DNA of 6,606 bases from Bacillota bacterium (GCA_021820825.1 JAKADD010000140.1:1-6606), one strand, 5' to 3'; shown: positions 1 to 6,490, counted from the first letter of the stretch. The notes: generated by a model not told the origin, from the letters alone. A program made the numbers and translations.

Positions 1-1
1 A

Positions 2-475
2 GGCGCGCCAGTCAGCAGTTCTGCGATCCGCAGTCATCTCGCTGCGGGCGAGGTGGCGTCCGCGACTGCGATGTTGGGGCGGCCCTATCGACTGCGCGGG
101 ATCGTGGTGGAGGGGGACCGCCGCGGAAGAACGATCGGCTTTCCCACCGCCAATCTGCTGATCGCTGATCCGTTTGTCCTGCCCCGTATTGGGGTGTATG
201 CCGTACAGTGCGTTGTGCAGGGCGAGAGCGTACGCGGGATGATGAACGTGGGGCGCAGACCAACCGTATACGCGCAGGGCGACCTGACTGTCGAGGTGCA
301 CCTGCTGGGTTACTCGGGAGAACTCTATGGCAGCGAAATAGCGGTCGATCTGCTGGGCTATATTCGTGCGGAACGCAAGTTCCCCGATCTTGGCGAACTG
401 AGAGCGCAACTCGCAAAAGACCAGGAAGCGGCGGCGCAGTGGTTTGCGCCGTTTGCAAGCGGACACGAAAAATAA
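2..475 (+). CDS. ribF: Bifunctional riboflavin kinase / FMN adenylyltransferase, 3' part (5' end outside window)
   Basis: RibF phosphorylates riboflavin to FMN and then adenylates FMN to FAD in the cytoplasm. Only about 157 codons are visible, open to the left edge, so the start is not in the window; family members are usually about 310-330 residues. The first visible residues (VSSSAIRSHLAAGEV) match the SSTxIR-type end of the nucleotidyltransferase domain. The riboflavin kinase domain follows: LLGRPYRLRG, then the GDRRGRTIGFPTANL nucleotide-binding region, GVYAV, GMMNVGRRPTV, and VEVHLL with the expected catalytic Glu. It ends with the family-typical FPDLGELRAQLAKD. The GTG at 53 lies inside the conserved region and is not the real start. 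ribF lies directly upstream of rpsO in many Firmicutes. The stop is TAA at 473-475, and I see no terminator hairpin right after it, so read-through into rpsO is possible. Confidence 0.95.
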   Translation, partial: GAPVSSSAIRSHLAAGEVASATAMLGRPYRLRGIVVEGDRRGRTIGFPTANLLIADPFVLPRIGVYAVQCVVQGESVRGMMNVGRRPTVYAQGDLTVEVHLLGYSGELYGSEIAVDLLGYIRAERKFPDLGELRAQLAKDQEAAAQWFAPFASGHEK

Positions 476-485
476 CCGTAAATTC

Positions 486-514
486 TTTACTCCTGCGCGT
501 GCGGTGTGTATACT
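486..514 (+). promoter_or_regulatory. Sigma-A-type promoter for rpsO (-35 TTTACT, -10 TATACT)
   Basis: TTTACT at 486-491 matches the -35 consensus TTGACA at four of six positions. TATACT at 509-514 matches TATAAT at five of six. The spacer is the ideal 17 bases. Transcription would begin near 520-522, giving a leader of about 155 bases before the rpsO ATG. It lies 10 bases after the ribF stop codon, where a separate rpsO promoter would be expected. The call rests on sequence match only. Confidence 0.6.
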
Positions 515-520
515 AATTAC

Positions 521-676
521 GATTGTGCCATACTGAAGATTAGGTTGCGCACGATGCTGTACGAATTTACCCGAGCTTGCACTCTTTATGCAAGTGTAGC
601 TACAGCCCGGTGCCACGGTGCTCCGCCGGTCACTGCGCTGCCAGCGATGGCGAGGGACATTTATGGAGGGATTCAC
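521..676 (+). promoter_or_regulatory. Long structured 5' leader of rpsO, possible S15 autoregulatory region
   Basis: This non-coding stretch is long for a housekeeping leader and contains several inverted repeats. CTTGCA (576-581) pairs with TGCAAG (589-594) across a 7-base loop. TGTAGCTACA (595-604) is a perfect palindrome. TGCCA (639-643) pairs with TGGCG (648-652) across a GCGA (GNRA) loop, just ahead of the ribosome binding site. S15 is known to repress its own mRNA through leader structures in several bacteria, including Geobacillus. I could not recognise a specific published S15-binding fold here, so the regulatory role is inferred from gene identity, leader length and hairpins. Confidence 0.4.
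665..670 (+). promoter_or_regulatory. Ribosome binding site that fixes the rpsO start
   Basis: GGAGGG lies six bases before the ATG at 677. It selects that ATG over in-frame upstream codons such as the GTG at 506, which overlaps the promoter. Confidence 0.8.
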
Positions 677-946
677 ATGGCGCTGACGCCGGAACGCAAG
701 CAGGAACTCATCGAATCGTTCGCAGTGCACGAGGGAGACACCGGATCGCCAGAGGTGCAGGTTGCGCTTCTGACGGAACGGATCAACTACCTCAACCAGC
801 ATTTTCGGACCCACAAGAAGGATCATCATTCCAGGCGAGGGCTGTTCAAAATGGTGTATAAACGCGCGCATCTGCTGCGTTACCTGCGCGAACACGATAT
901 CAATCGCTATCGGGCCTTGATCACTCGACTAGGACTGCGCCACTAG
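677..946 (+). CDS. rpsO: 30S ribosomal protein S15
   Basis: S15 binds the central domain of 16S rRNA early in small-subunit assembly and helps form the bridge to the 50S subunit. The product is 89 residues, the normal length. It begins [12 protein letters not shown] and contains the hallmark stretches [17 protein letters not shown] and [11 protein letters not shown], followed by the C-terminal [14 protein letters not shown] and LGLRH. The segment after SRRGL reads [14 protein letters not shown], where most relatives have MVGKRR, a modest divergence. The open frame continues upstream to 506, but those codons do not resemble S15 and overlap the promoter. The ATG at 677 has a GGAGGG site and the correct family N-terminus. 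The gene is followed by a terminator-like hairpin and then pnp, the widely conserved rpsO-pnp pairing. Confidence 0.98.
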   Translation: MALTPERKQELIESFAVHEGDTGSPEVQVALLTERINYLNQHFRTHKKDHHSRRGLFKMVYKRAHLLRYLREHDINRYRALITRLGLRH

Positions 947-955
947 TTCGCCACT

Positions 956-985
956 AGAAGGAGCGGGGCAACCCGCTTCTTCTTT
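956..985 (+). terminator. Terminator-like or processing hairpin between rpsO and pnp
   Basis: AGAAGGAGCGGG (956-967) pairs with CCCGCTTCTTCT (972-983), giving a 12-bp stem with one G-U pair. It is closed by the stable GNRA tetraloop GCAA if G968 is counted in the loop. The downstream strand runs into TTTACTACTTTACTAC, so the U tract is interrupted. It starts 10 bases after the rpsO stop codon. It looks like a leaky intrinsic terminator that lets part of the transcription continue into pnp, or a 3' stabilising hairpin that also serves as a processing site. In E. coli the same intergenic region also holds a terminator and processing sites. Confidence 0.7.
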
Positions 986-1067
986 ACTACTTTACTACGC
1001 TACCATTCATTACATAAATTGATCAACGTTTTGCGGGGGATGCGATACAAGATTCCCTGTTTTTGAG

Positions 1068-1073
1068 AGGAGG
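1068..1073 (+). promoter_or_regulatory. Consensus ribosome binding site for pnp with TTG start
   Basis: A perfect AGGAGG is located 10 bases before TTG at 1084. It is the main reason for choosing a TTG start, as no ATG lies at a suitable distance before the conserved GRRLRLETG segment. Confidence 0.75.
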
Positions 1074-1083
1074 TTTCTGACGT

Positions 1084-3324
1084 TTGATTCACGAACAGGA
1101 AATGATGCTGGGCGGTCGCCGCCTGCGCTTGGAAACGGGGCGTCTGGCCAAGCAGGCGAGTGGAGCGGTGCTTGTCCAATACGGGGAAACCGTCGTGCTG
1201 GCCACAGTAACAGCATCGTCTGAGCCAAAACCACTGGATTTTTTCCCGCTCACCGTGAACTACGAGGAGCGACTCTACGCCGTTGGCAAGATTCCGGGCG
1301 GCTTCATTAAACGTGAAGGAAGGCCGAGCGAGAAGGCCGTGCTCGCCAGCCGACTGATCGACAGACCGATTCGGCCGCTATTTGCGGAAGGATTTCGCAA
1401 CGATGTCCAGGTTGTCGTGCTCGTCCTGTCTGTAGACCAGGACTGCGCTCCGGAAATTGCGGGAATGATCGGCGTTTCTGCAGCGCTCGGCGTGTCTGAT
1501 GTGCCGTTTGACGGACCCATTGCCGGGGTGATCGTGGGACGGGTGGATGGACAGTTTGTCGTAAATCCGACGGCGGCCCAGGCGGGGCAAAGCGACATGC
1601 ACCTGATCGTGGCCGGCACGCGGAGCGCCATCATGATGGTGGAAGCGGGCGCCAGAGAAGTGCCTGAGTCAGTCATGCTTGAGGCGATCATGTTTGGCCA
1701 CGAAGAAATTAAAAAAGTCATTGCGAACCTCGATCTTCTGATCGGAGAGGCAGGCAAGCCGAAGATGAAAGTCACGCTGCATGCGCCTGACGAAGCGATT
1801 GCGTCGCATGTGCGCCGCCATGCGACGGACAAGCTGCGGACCGCTGTGCAGACGGAAGAGAAGCATGCGCGCGAAACGGCGATGGAAGCGGTGATCGCGG
1901 AAACGCAGAGCGTATTGGCGGAACAGTTTCCCGAGAGTTCGGCGGACATTGCTGAAGTGCTGCATGATATCGTCAAAGAAGAAGTGCGCAAAGCGATTGT
2001 CCTGCACGGAACGCGGCCCGATGGCCGGAGTCTGGACGAGATTCGCCCAATCAGCGTGGAAGCGGGCGTATTGCCGCGCACGCACGGTTCGGGGCTGTTT
2101 ACCCGCGGTCAGACCCAGGCGCTTTCTGTCTGTACACTGGGTGCGCTGGGCGATGTTCAGATCCTGGACGGCATCAGTCCGGAAGAAAGCAAACGTTTCA
2201 TGCACCACTATAACTTCCCGCCCTTTTCAACAGGAGAGGCGCGCCCGCTTCGTCCACCCAGCCGCCGAGATATCGGTCACGGCGCGTTGGGCGAACGGGC
2301 GATCGAACCGATCATTCCAAGTGAGGAAAGTTTTCCGTATACGATCCGGCTTGTCGCGGAAGTGCTCGAATCAAACGGCAGTTCTTCGCAGGCGTCAATC
2401 TGCGCGTCTGTACTGGCGCTGATGGATGCCGGTGTTCCGATCAAGGCTCCTGTGGCGGGTGTCGCCATGGGTCTTGTCAAGGAAGGCGAACACGTCGCCG
2501 TGCTGACCGACATTCAGGGTATGGAGGACCACCTTGGCGATATGGACTTTAAGGTGGCCGGCACAGCGAATGGGGTGACGGCGCTCCAGATGGACATTAA
2601 AATTGGCGGCATCGATCGCTCAGTCCTGGAGACGGCGCTTGAGAAGGCGCATGCGGGCCGCATGTTCATCCTGGACAAAATGCTCGCGGTGATCGATCGT
2701 CCGCGCGCGGAACTGTCGCGGTTCGCGCCCCGCATCATCACCTTGCGCATAAGCCCCGACAAGATTCGCGAGGTGATAGGACCTGGCGGCCGGGTGATCA
2801 ACAAGATTATCGAGGACACGGGCGTTAAGATCGACATTGAACAGGATGGCCGCGTCTTCATCTCCGCAACGGACGTTACGGCGGGAGAGACGGCGAAGAG
2901 CATCATTGAGGGCATTGTGCGTGATGTGGAAGTTGGGCAGACGTACGTGGGAAAAGTGATGCGAGTGGAGAGCTACGGCGCTTTTGTCGAGGTGCTGCCG
3001 GGAAAAGAAGGACTCGTGCATGTATCGCAGTTGGGCGCTGACCGGGTCAAACGTACGGAGGATGTCGTTAAAGTCGGCGATTCCCTGCGCGTGAAGGTGA
3101 CGGAAGTGGATGCGCAGGGCCGCCTCAACCTGTCTCATCGCGAAGTGCTTCGGGATGAAGGGGTGACAATTGTCGAGTTGCCTCCGCGTCCGGAGGGAGA
3201 TCGCAGCAAGCCGCCGTTCCGGGGCGGGCGCACAGGGGATCGACCCGATCGTGGGGACCGCTCTGGTCAGGGCTCGCGGCAGGGTGGATTTGCAGAACGC
3301 CGGACGCCGGCCGACCGGACCTGA
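1084..3324 (+). CDS. pnp: Polyribonucleotide nucleotidyltransferase (polynucleotide phosphorylase)
   Basis: PNPase is a trimeric 3'-to-5' exoribonuclease that uses phosphate to degrade RNA to nucleoside diphosphates; it can also add tails. The product is 746 residues from a TTG start. Domain order is complete: RNase PH-like 1 (about 10-215, with [24 protein letters not shown]), a helical domain (about 235-310), RNase PH-like 2 (about 315-530), KH (about 550-612, GPGG at 566-569) and S1 (about 617-688). Active-site residues are present at spacings matching the E. coli enzyme: R394/R395 (RRDIGHG), S434/S435 (NGSSSQAS), and D482 and D488 ([10 protein letters not shown]). After the S1 domain comes a tail of about 50 residues rich in Arg, Gly, Asp and Pro, probably disordered. 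pnp follows rpsO behind a hairpin, so it is probably partly co-transcribed with it, and it ends at a strong terminator. B. subtilis PNPase has the same architecture and is somewhat shorter. Confidence 0.98.
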   Translation: MIHEQEMMLGGRRLRLETGRLAKQASGAVLVQYGETVVLATVTASSEPKPLDFFPLTVNYEERLYAVGKIPGGFIKREGRPSEKAVLASRLIDRPIRPLFAEGFRNDVQVVVLVLSVDQDCAPEIAGMIGVSAALGVSDVPFDGPIAGVIVGRVDGQFVVNPTAAQAGQSDMHLIVAGTRSAIMMVEAGAREVPESVMLEAIMFGHEEIKKVIANLDLLIGEAGKPKMKVTLHAPDEAIASHVRRHATDKLRTAVQTEEKHARETAMEAVIAETQSVLAEQFPESSADIAEVLHDIVKEEVRKAIVLHGTRPDGRSLDEIRPISVEAGVLPRTHGSGLFTRGQTQALSVCTLGALGDVQILDGISPEESKRFMHHYNFPPFSTGEARPLRPPSRRDIGHGALGERAIEPIIPSEESFPYTIRLVAEVLESNGSSSQASICASVLALMDAGVPIKAPVAGVAMGLVKEGEHVAVLTDIQGMEDHLGDMDFKVAGTANGVTALQMDIKIGGIDRSVLETALEKAHAGRMFILDKMLAVIDRPRAELSRFAPRIITLRISPDKIREVIGPGGRVINKIIEDTGVKIDIEQDGRVFISATDVTAGETAKSIIEGIVRDVEVGQTYVGKVMRVESYGAFVEVLPGKEGLVHVSQLGADRVKRTEDVVKVGDSLRVKVTEVDAQGRLNLSHREVLRDEGVTIVELPPRPEGDRSKPPFRGGRTGDRPDRGDRSGQGSRQGGFAERRTPADRT

Positions 3325-3336
3325 TCATGCGGGTCG

Positions 3337-3382
3337 AAAAGCGAAGAAGGACGGTGCAGGAAGCCGTCCTTTTTCGCTTTTT
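3337..3382 (+). terminator. Strong intrinsic terminator after pnp
   Basis: The 18-base left arm (3337-3354) pairs with the right arm (3364-3381) with only one G-U pair, around a 9-base loop. The GC-rich top is GGACGG/CCGTCC. The right arm ends in CGCTTTTT, so its U run forms both the base of the stem and the release tract; the matching A run on the left makes it potentially active in both directions. It begins 12 bases after the pnp stop codon. It should end the rpsO-pnp transcript, so the next gene needs its own promoter. Confidence 0.9.
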
Positions 3383-3480
3383 ACTTGGACAGTAAAGTAG
3401 TGTGTGTTTGCGCGCGCAATAAATGGCTGAGGGGAGTCTTTACTGCTGCCTGCCTGCATACTCTTGTCCACAGGGGCGCA

Positions 3481-3508
3481 TGCTGACGCGATTTTTTTTG
3501 CGTCGGCA
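3481..3508 (+). repeat. Stem-loop with an all-U loop upstream of the deacetylase-like gene
   Basis: TGCTGACGCGA (3481-3491) can pair with TTGCGTCGGCA (3498-3508), an 11-bp stem with two G-U pairs, leaving a loop of six T residues (3492-3497). It ends 12 bases before the ribosome binding site at 3521. It is not an intrinsic terminator, because the T run is in the loop and not after the stem. A role in translation control or mRNA stability is possible, but nothing identifies a partner. Confidence 0.45.
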
Positions 3509-3520
3509 AGCCCCAGACGG

Positions 3521-3528
3521 AAGGGGTG
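3521..3528 (+). promoter_or_regulatory. Ribosome binding site that fixes the start of the deacetylase-like gene
   Basis: AAGGGGTG resembles the anti-16S complement AAGGAGGTG with one base missing. It is five bases before the ATG at 3534. The alternative ATG at 3480 has only AGGGG three bases away, which is too close. Confidence 0.65.
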
Positions 3529-3533
3529 AACGT

Positions 3534-4589
3534 ATGTCGCGCAAACGATCCCGGTGGGTTGTGCTGTCGATTTCCAAGGAAGCGGCGATCATCACTCTGT
3601 GTGTGGGAGGCGCGCTGCTCCTGTCGCAATTGCAGCCTTCGGCGCGTGTTCTCGCCACGGTTTGGGCCAGTCTCTCCCATGTTGCGCCCGGAACCGAAGC
3701 GCCCGCAAGACAAGGAATCAGCGCCGTAAAGTCACCGGCCCAATATGCTGTGCGCGCCCAGTTGCAGGAAATAGCAAAACGGTACGACGCCCCTCCAAGC
3801 GACGCCCGCGTTGATTCTGTCTGGAAACTGATTCCTGGGTTGAACGGCGTTCGTCTCAATATCCCGGACACGGAAAAACAGATTGCCGAAGCGGGAACTC
3901 AGGCGCGGCTGGTTTTTACACAGATTCCTCCAGCCATTTCCGGGAAGGATTTTGTTGCGCAGCCGATCTATCGGGGCAATCCGCAAAAACGTCAGATGGC
4001 GCTGATGATCAATGTGGCGTGGGGCACGGAGTATGTGCCGGAAATTCTGAAGATCTTCGAACGGTTGCATGTACGGGCGACGTTTTTTCTGGACGGCAGT
4101 TGGACGGCGAAGAGCGGCGCAACAGCCAAAATGATCGCAGCGGCAGGCATGGAATTGGGGAACCACGCGTACACGCATCCCCAGATGAGCAGGCTCTCCC
4201 GCATCCAGATGATCAGTCAAATTGAGCGCACCAATCAGGCGATTCTGCGGGCGACAGGAGTGAAGGCGGATTTATTTGCCCCTCCCTCCGGCGATTATAA
4301 CGATCTGGTGGTTCGTGTCGCAGCGGGCCTGAAAATGAAAACGATCCTGTGGACGATTGATACGATTGACTGGCGCAAACCGAGCCCGGCAGTCATCGTC
4401 TCCCGAGTGGCCGGGAAAAGAACGCCGGGAGCGCTTGTGCTGATGCACCCGACCGCGCCCACTGTGGCTGCGTTGCCGCAACTGATCGACACGCTGCACA
4501 GAGACGGCTACAGTCTGGTCACGGTGTCGCAACTGCTCAGTCCGGTGCGGCCTGTACCTGCGACCATTCAGGATGCCTTGCACAGTTGA
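3534..4589 (+). CDS. ylxY: YlxY-type polysaccharide deacetylase family protein, probably sporulation-related, catalytic Asp residues missing
   Basis: The product is 351 residues from the ATG at 3534. The N-terminus is basic (MSRKRSR) and followed by one hydrophobic segment (about 17-33), which suggests a membrane anchor or uncleaved signal facing the cell surface. A NodB-homology domain covers about 150-335. Motif 2 keeps both zinc histidines (H211 and H215 in HAYTHP), motif 4 is DTIDW (276-280), and motif 5 is LVLMHPT with H305. Motif 1, normally TFDDG, reads NVAWG (160-164), so the general-base and metal-ligand aspartates are absent. Motif 3, normally RxPxG, reads APPSG (249-253). From memory the YlxY family, which is restricted to spore-formers, shares these changes; I could not check. 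The active enzyme class removes acetyl groups from peptidoglycan or other glycans, but activity here is doubtful. An in-frame extension to 3423 or 3480 exists but lacks a good ribosome binding site. Position between pnp and the M16 protease gene supports the ylxY assignment. Confidence 0.88.
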   Translation: MSRKRSRWVVLSISKEAAIITLCVGGALLLSQLQPSARVLATVWASLSHVAPGTEAPARQGISAVKSPAQYAVRAQLQEIAKRYDAPPSDARVDSVWKLIPGLNGVRLNIPDTEKQIAEAGTQARLVFTQIPPAISGKDFVAQPIYRGNPQKRQMALMINVAWGTEYVPEILKIFERLHVRATFFLDGSWTAKSGATAKMIAAAGMELGNHAYTHPQMSRLSRIQMISQIERTNQAILRATGVKADLFAPPSGDYNDLVVRVAAGLKMKTILWTIDTIDWRKPSPAVIVSRVAGKRTPGALVLMHPTAPTVAALPQLIDTLHRDGYSLVTVSQLLSPVRPVPATIQDALHS

Positions 4590-4615
4590 GCGAGTGCACC
4601 GTATTCTGATATAGT
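4586..4615 (+). promoter_or_regulatory. Extended -10 promoter for the mlpA-dut unit
   Basis: TATAGT at 4610-4615 matches the -10 consensus at five of six positions and is preceded by TGA, giving the extended TGnTATAGT form. TTGAGC at 4586-4591, overlapping the stop codon of the upstream gene, provides a four-of-six -35 element with an 18-base spacer. A start near 4622 would leave a leader of about 45 bases before the TTG at 4668. Confidence 0.6.
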
Positions 4616-4653
4616 GGGTTCAGTCTGAGTGGACGATTGAAGCGGCAGTTCAC

Positions 4654-4661
4654 AGAGGAGG
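4654..4661 (+). promoter_or_regulatory. Ribosome binding site for the M16 peptidase with TTG start
   Basis: AGAGGAGG lies six bases before TTG at 4668. The TTG leads straight into the family N-terminus (IYRHTLGNGLRVV), so it is chosen over any internal ATG. Confidence 0.8.
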
Positions 4662-4667
4662 CACCTT

Positions 4668-5921
4668 TTGATCTACCGACATACACTTGGCAATGGGCTG
4701 CGCGTTGTCATCGAGGAAATTTCATCTGTTCGCTCCGTGAGCCTGGGGGTATGGATTGGAACCGGGTCAAGGGACGAGCCTTCGCACCTGTGCGGCATCT
4801 CACATTTTCTCGAACATATGTTTTTTAAGGGTACGGCAACGCGATCGGCGCGGGAACTGGCGGAGGTGTTCGATAATATCGGAGGCCAGGTTAACGCGTT
4901 CACCGCCAAAGAGTACACGTGTTTTTACGCCAAGGTGCTGGATGAGCATGTGCAGCTCGCGCTGGAGACGATTTCCGACATGCTGTTTGCTTCTGTTTTT
5001 GCGCAGGAGGACATGGAGCGGGAAAAAGACGTTGTGATCGAAGAAATCAAAATGTACGAGGACAATCCTGAGGAATCGGTGCATGACGCCATTCTTGAGG
5101 AGACGTATTCCGGACATCCGCTTGGCGCCAACATCCTTGGCACGGAGGCGCATTTGCAAAGCTTTACCGAAGCGGATCTGCGGAGTTACATCGATGCGCG
5201 CTATACACAGGACAATATGGTCATCGCCCTGTCTGGCCGTGTGGACGTACAGGCGGTTATGCGTATGATCGAACCGCTGTTTGGTTCATTTATGCGCAGC
5301 GGAAGGGAGTATGTTGATGAAATCCCTGTATTTACCGGAGCTGACGTCTATCAGGTGAAACCGGTTGAACAGGTGCATGTTTGCCTGGCTGTGAAGGGTT
5401 TTTCCTTTGCCGATGAGCACAGCTATCCGCTTGTGCTGCTAAATAACATACTGGGCTCCAGTTCGAGTTCGCGACTGTTTCAGGAAATTCGCGAGGAACG
5501 CGGCATGGCCTATAATGTGTTCTCCTACCATACGTCGTTTCGAGATACAGGACTGTTCACCATTTATTTTGGATCCTCACCCACGAAAGCGGAGGGCGTA
5601 CTGGAGTTGGTGGGCGGTATCGTGCGCGAGTGCCTCGAATCTGGCGTGACAGAAGCAGAATTGGAAAAGGCGAAAAATCAGGTGAAGGGGTCGCTGTTGC
5701 TGAGTCTCGAAAGCACCTCCAGCAGGATGACCCGCATCGGCAAAAATGAATTGTTGCTGGGGCGCCAGATTGAATTGGATGAAACGACTGACGGCATTGA
5801 CGGCGTGACAGTGAAGGCTCTGGAGACGACTGCAGAAGCGGTGCTCTCTGGCCCATTCTCATTTGTCGCAATGGGGCCGCAGACCCATTCCCTGCATCTG
5901 GCGAGCGGTGTGCTCCGATGA
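4668..5921 (+). CDS. mlpA: M16 family (insulinase/mitochondrial processing peptidase-like) zinc metallopeptidase
   Basis: The product is 417 residues from a TTG start, close to the roughly 410 residues of the B. subtilis counterpart (MlpA/YmxG). The inverted zinc motif HxxEH is intact as HFLEH (H46, E49, H50). The third ligand is expected at E126 in VVIEEIKMYED, 76 residues further on, the usual spacing. GGQVNAFTAKEYTCFYAKV and the C-terminal-half signature SRLFQEIREERGMAYNV followed by SYHTSFRDTGLFTIYFG are also typical of this family. No signal peptide is visible, so it is probably cytoplasmic. M16 proteins degrade or process peptides in a closed chamber of two homologous halves; single-length members like this usually pair up. 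The substrate is unknown. It has its own promoter in front and overlaps dut by four bases, so the two are probably translated from one message. Confidence 0.95.
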   Translation: MIYRHTLGNGLRVVIEEISSVRSVSLGVWIGTGSRDEPSHLCGISHFLEHMFFKGTATRSARELAEVFDNIGGQVNAFTAKEYTCFYAKVLDEHVQLALETISDMLFASVFAQEDMEREKDVVIEEIKMYEDNPEESVHDAILEETYSGHPLGANILGTEAHLQSFTEADLRSYIDARYTQDNMVIALSGRVDVQAVMRMIEPLFGSFMRSGREYVDEIPVFTGADVYQVKPVEQVHVCLAVKGFSFADEHSYPLVLLNNILGSSSSSRLFQEIREERGMAYNVFSYHTSFRDTGLFTIYFGSSPTKAEGVLELVGGIVRECLESGVTEAELEKAKNQVKGSLLLSLESTSSRMTRIGKNELLLGRQIELDETTDGIDGVTVKALETTAEAVLSGPFSFVAMGPQTHSLHLASGVLR

Positions 5922-6361
5922 GGCGATTCGAATGGCTGCCGGGGATTGACCATGCCGGTCTGGATCTGCCGGCCAGGCAGACGGCGGGAGCGGCAGGCTA
6001 TGATTTATGCGCATGCGAGGATATGGAGATAGCTCCTGACAGCATCGCGCTTGTCGGAACGGGTCTGCGCATCATGCTGCCTGACGGCGAATTTCTGGCC
6101 ATTTATGCGCGCAGCAGCCTGGCTGTCAAACGCAGGCTGATGCTTGCGAACAGTGTCGGCGTAATTGACGCCGACTACTTTGGCAATCCCGGAAACGGTG
6201 GTCATATCATGATTCCACTCTGGAACTTTGGGTTGCATACGGCGACTGTGCTGCGTGGAGAACGGATCGCGCAAGGCATCATCATGAGTGCGGGAAAAGC
6301 GGACGACGACGGTCCAACGCTTTGCTCCCGCCAGGGCGGTTTCGGTTCCACGGGGATATGA
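5918..6361 (+). CDS. dut: dUTP diphosphatase (trimeric dUTPase)
   Basis: The enzyme hydrolyses dUTP to dUMP and pyrophosphate, keeping uracil out of DNA and supplying dUMP for dTMP synthesis. The product is 147 residues, normal for the homotrimeric class. All five motifs are present in order: AAGYDLCA (25-32), YARSSLAVK (63-71), NSVGVIDADY (78-87, catalytic D84), LRGERIAQG (112-120) and SRQGGFGSTG (137-146). Motif 2 has ARSS where many enzymes have GRSS or PRSS. Motif 3 is followed by FGNPGNGGHI, a longer linker that recalls the Bacillus/SPbeta-type dUTPases; that comparison is from memory. The start ATG overlaps the peptidase stop as ATGA, with no strong ribosome binding site, which suggests translational coupling. 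B. subtilis has ymxH at this position. Confidence 0.95.
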   Translation: MRRFEWLPGIDHAGLDLPARQTAGAAGYDLCACEDMEIAPDSIALVGTGLRIMLPDGEFLAIYARSSLAVKRRLMLANSVGVIDADYFGNPGNGGHIMIPLWNFGLHTATVLRGERIAQGIIMSAGKADDDGPTLCSRQGGFGSTGI

Positions 6362-6383
6362 ACAGACGGCGGTGTCGCGACCT

Positions 6384-6412
6384 CACCATGGGCGAGGCTG
6401 CTGCATATGATG
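6384..6412 (+). promoter_or_regulatory. Candidate sigma-K (late mother-cell) promoter for spoVFA
   Basis: CACC at 6384-6387 provides the -35 AC core. After 16 bases comes CATATGATG at 6404-6412, preceded by G, matching the sigma-K -10 form gCATAnnnTA at all defined positions but the last. Transcription would start near 6420, after the dut stop codon, with about 87 bases of leader. In B. subtilis the spoVF operon is known to be sigma-K dependent, so the position is biologically apt. The evidence is sequence match plus gene identity. Confidence 0.55.
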
Positions 6413-6490
6413 CTGCAGACAGGAACTCAGTAGGCTTTGTCGCGGCATGGACGCCTTGTAATTTTCGCGTCTTGGCGTAATAATGGGGGG

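Noticed and set aside
12..458. Antisense open frame opposite ribF
   Set aside because: The + strand frame is unambiguous RibF; the reverse product is Arg/Pro/Ser-rich with no recognisable motif.
506..676. In-frame upstream extension of rpsO to a GTG at 506
   Set aside because: The extra 57 residues do not resemble S15, the GTG overlaps the predicted -10 element, and the ATG at 677 has a good ribosome binding site and the exact family N-terminus.
1275..2081. Long antisense open frame (268 codons) opposite pnp
   Set aside because: It mirrors the codon structure of a clearly real pnp, is rich in Ser/Thr/Arg as GC-rich shadow frames are, and I recognise no domain.
2227..2272. PNPase segment [11 protein letters not shown] differing from the B. 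subtilis RGPGRREIGHG
   Set aside because: The position varies between bacteria (E. coli has GSPKRREIGHG) and the two key arginines are kept, so it is ordinary divergence.
3408..3419. Perfect 12-bp palindrome TTGCGCGCGCAA in the pnp-ylxY gap
   Set aside because: One or two palindromes of this length are expected by chance in a window this size, and nothing links it to a known operator.
3423..3533. Longer N-terminus for the deacetylase-like protein (starts at 3423 or 3480)
   Set aside because: No properly spaced ribosome binding site at either; the ATG at 3534 has AAGGGGTG five bases upstream and leads directly into a basic segment plus membrane anchor.
6374..6397. Palindrome GTCGCGAC and a CCTC/GAGG pairing after dut as a terminator
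   Set aside because: Stems are too short or lack a loop, and no T run follows.
6456..6484. Possible sigma-A promoter TTGTAA-N17-AATAAT before spoVFA
   Set aside because: Transcription would begin within the ribosome binding site at about 6491, leaving no usable leader; the sigma-K-like element upstream fits better.
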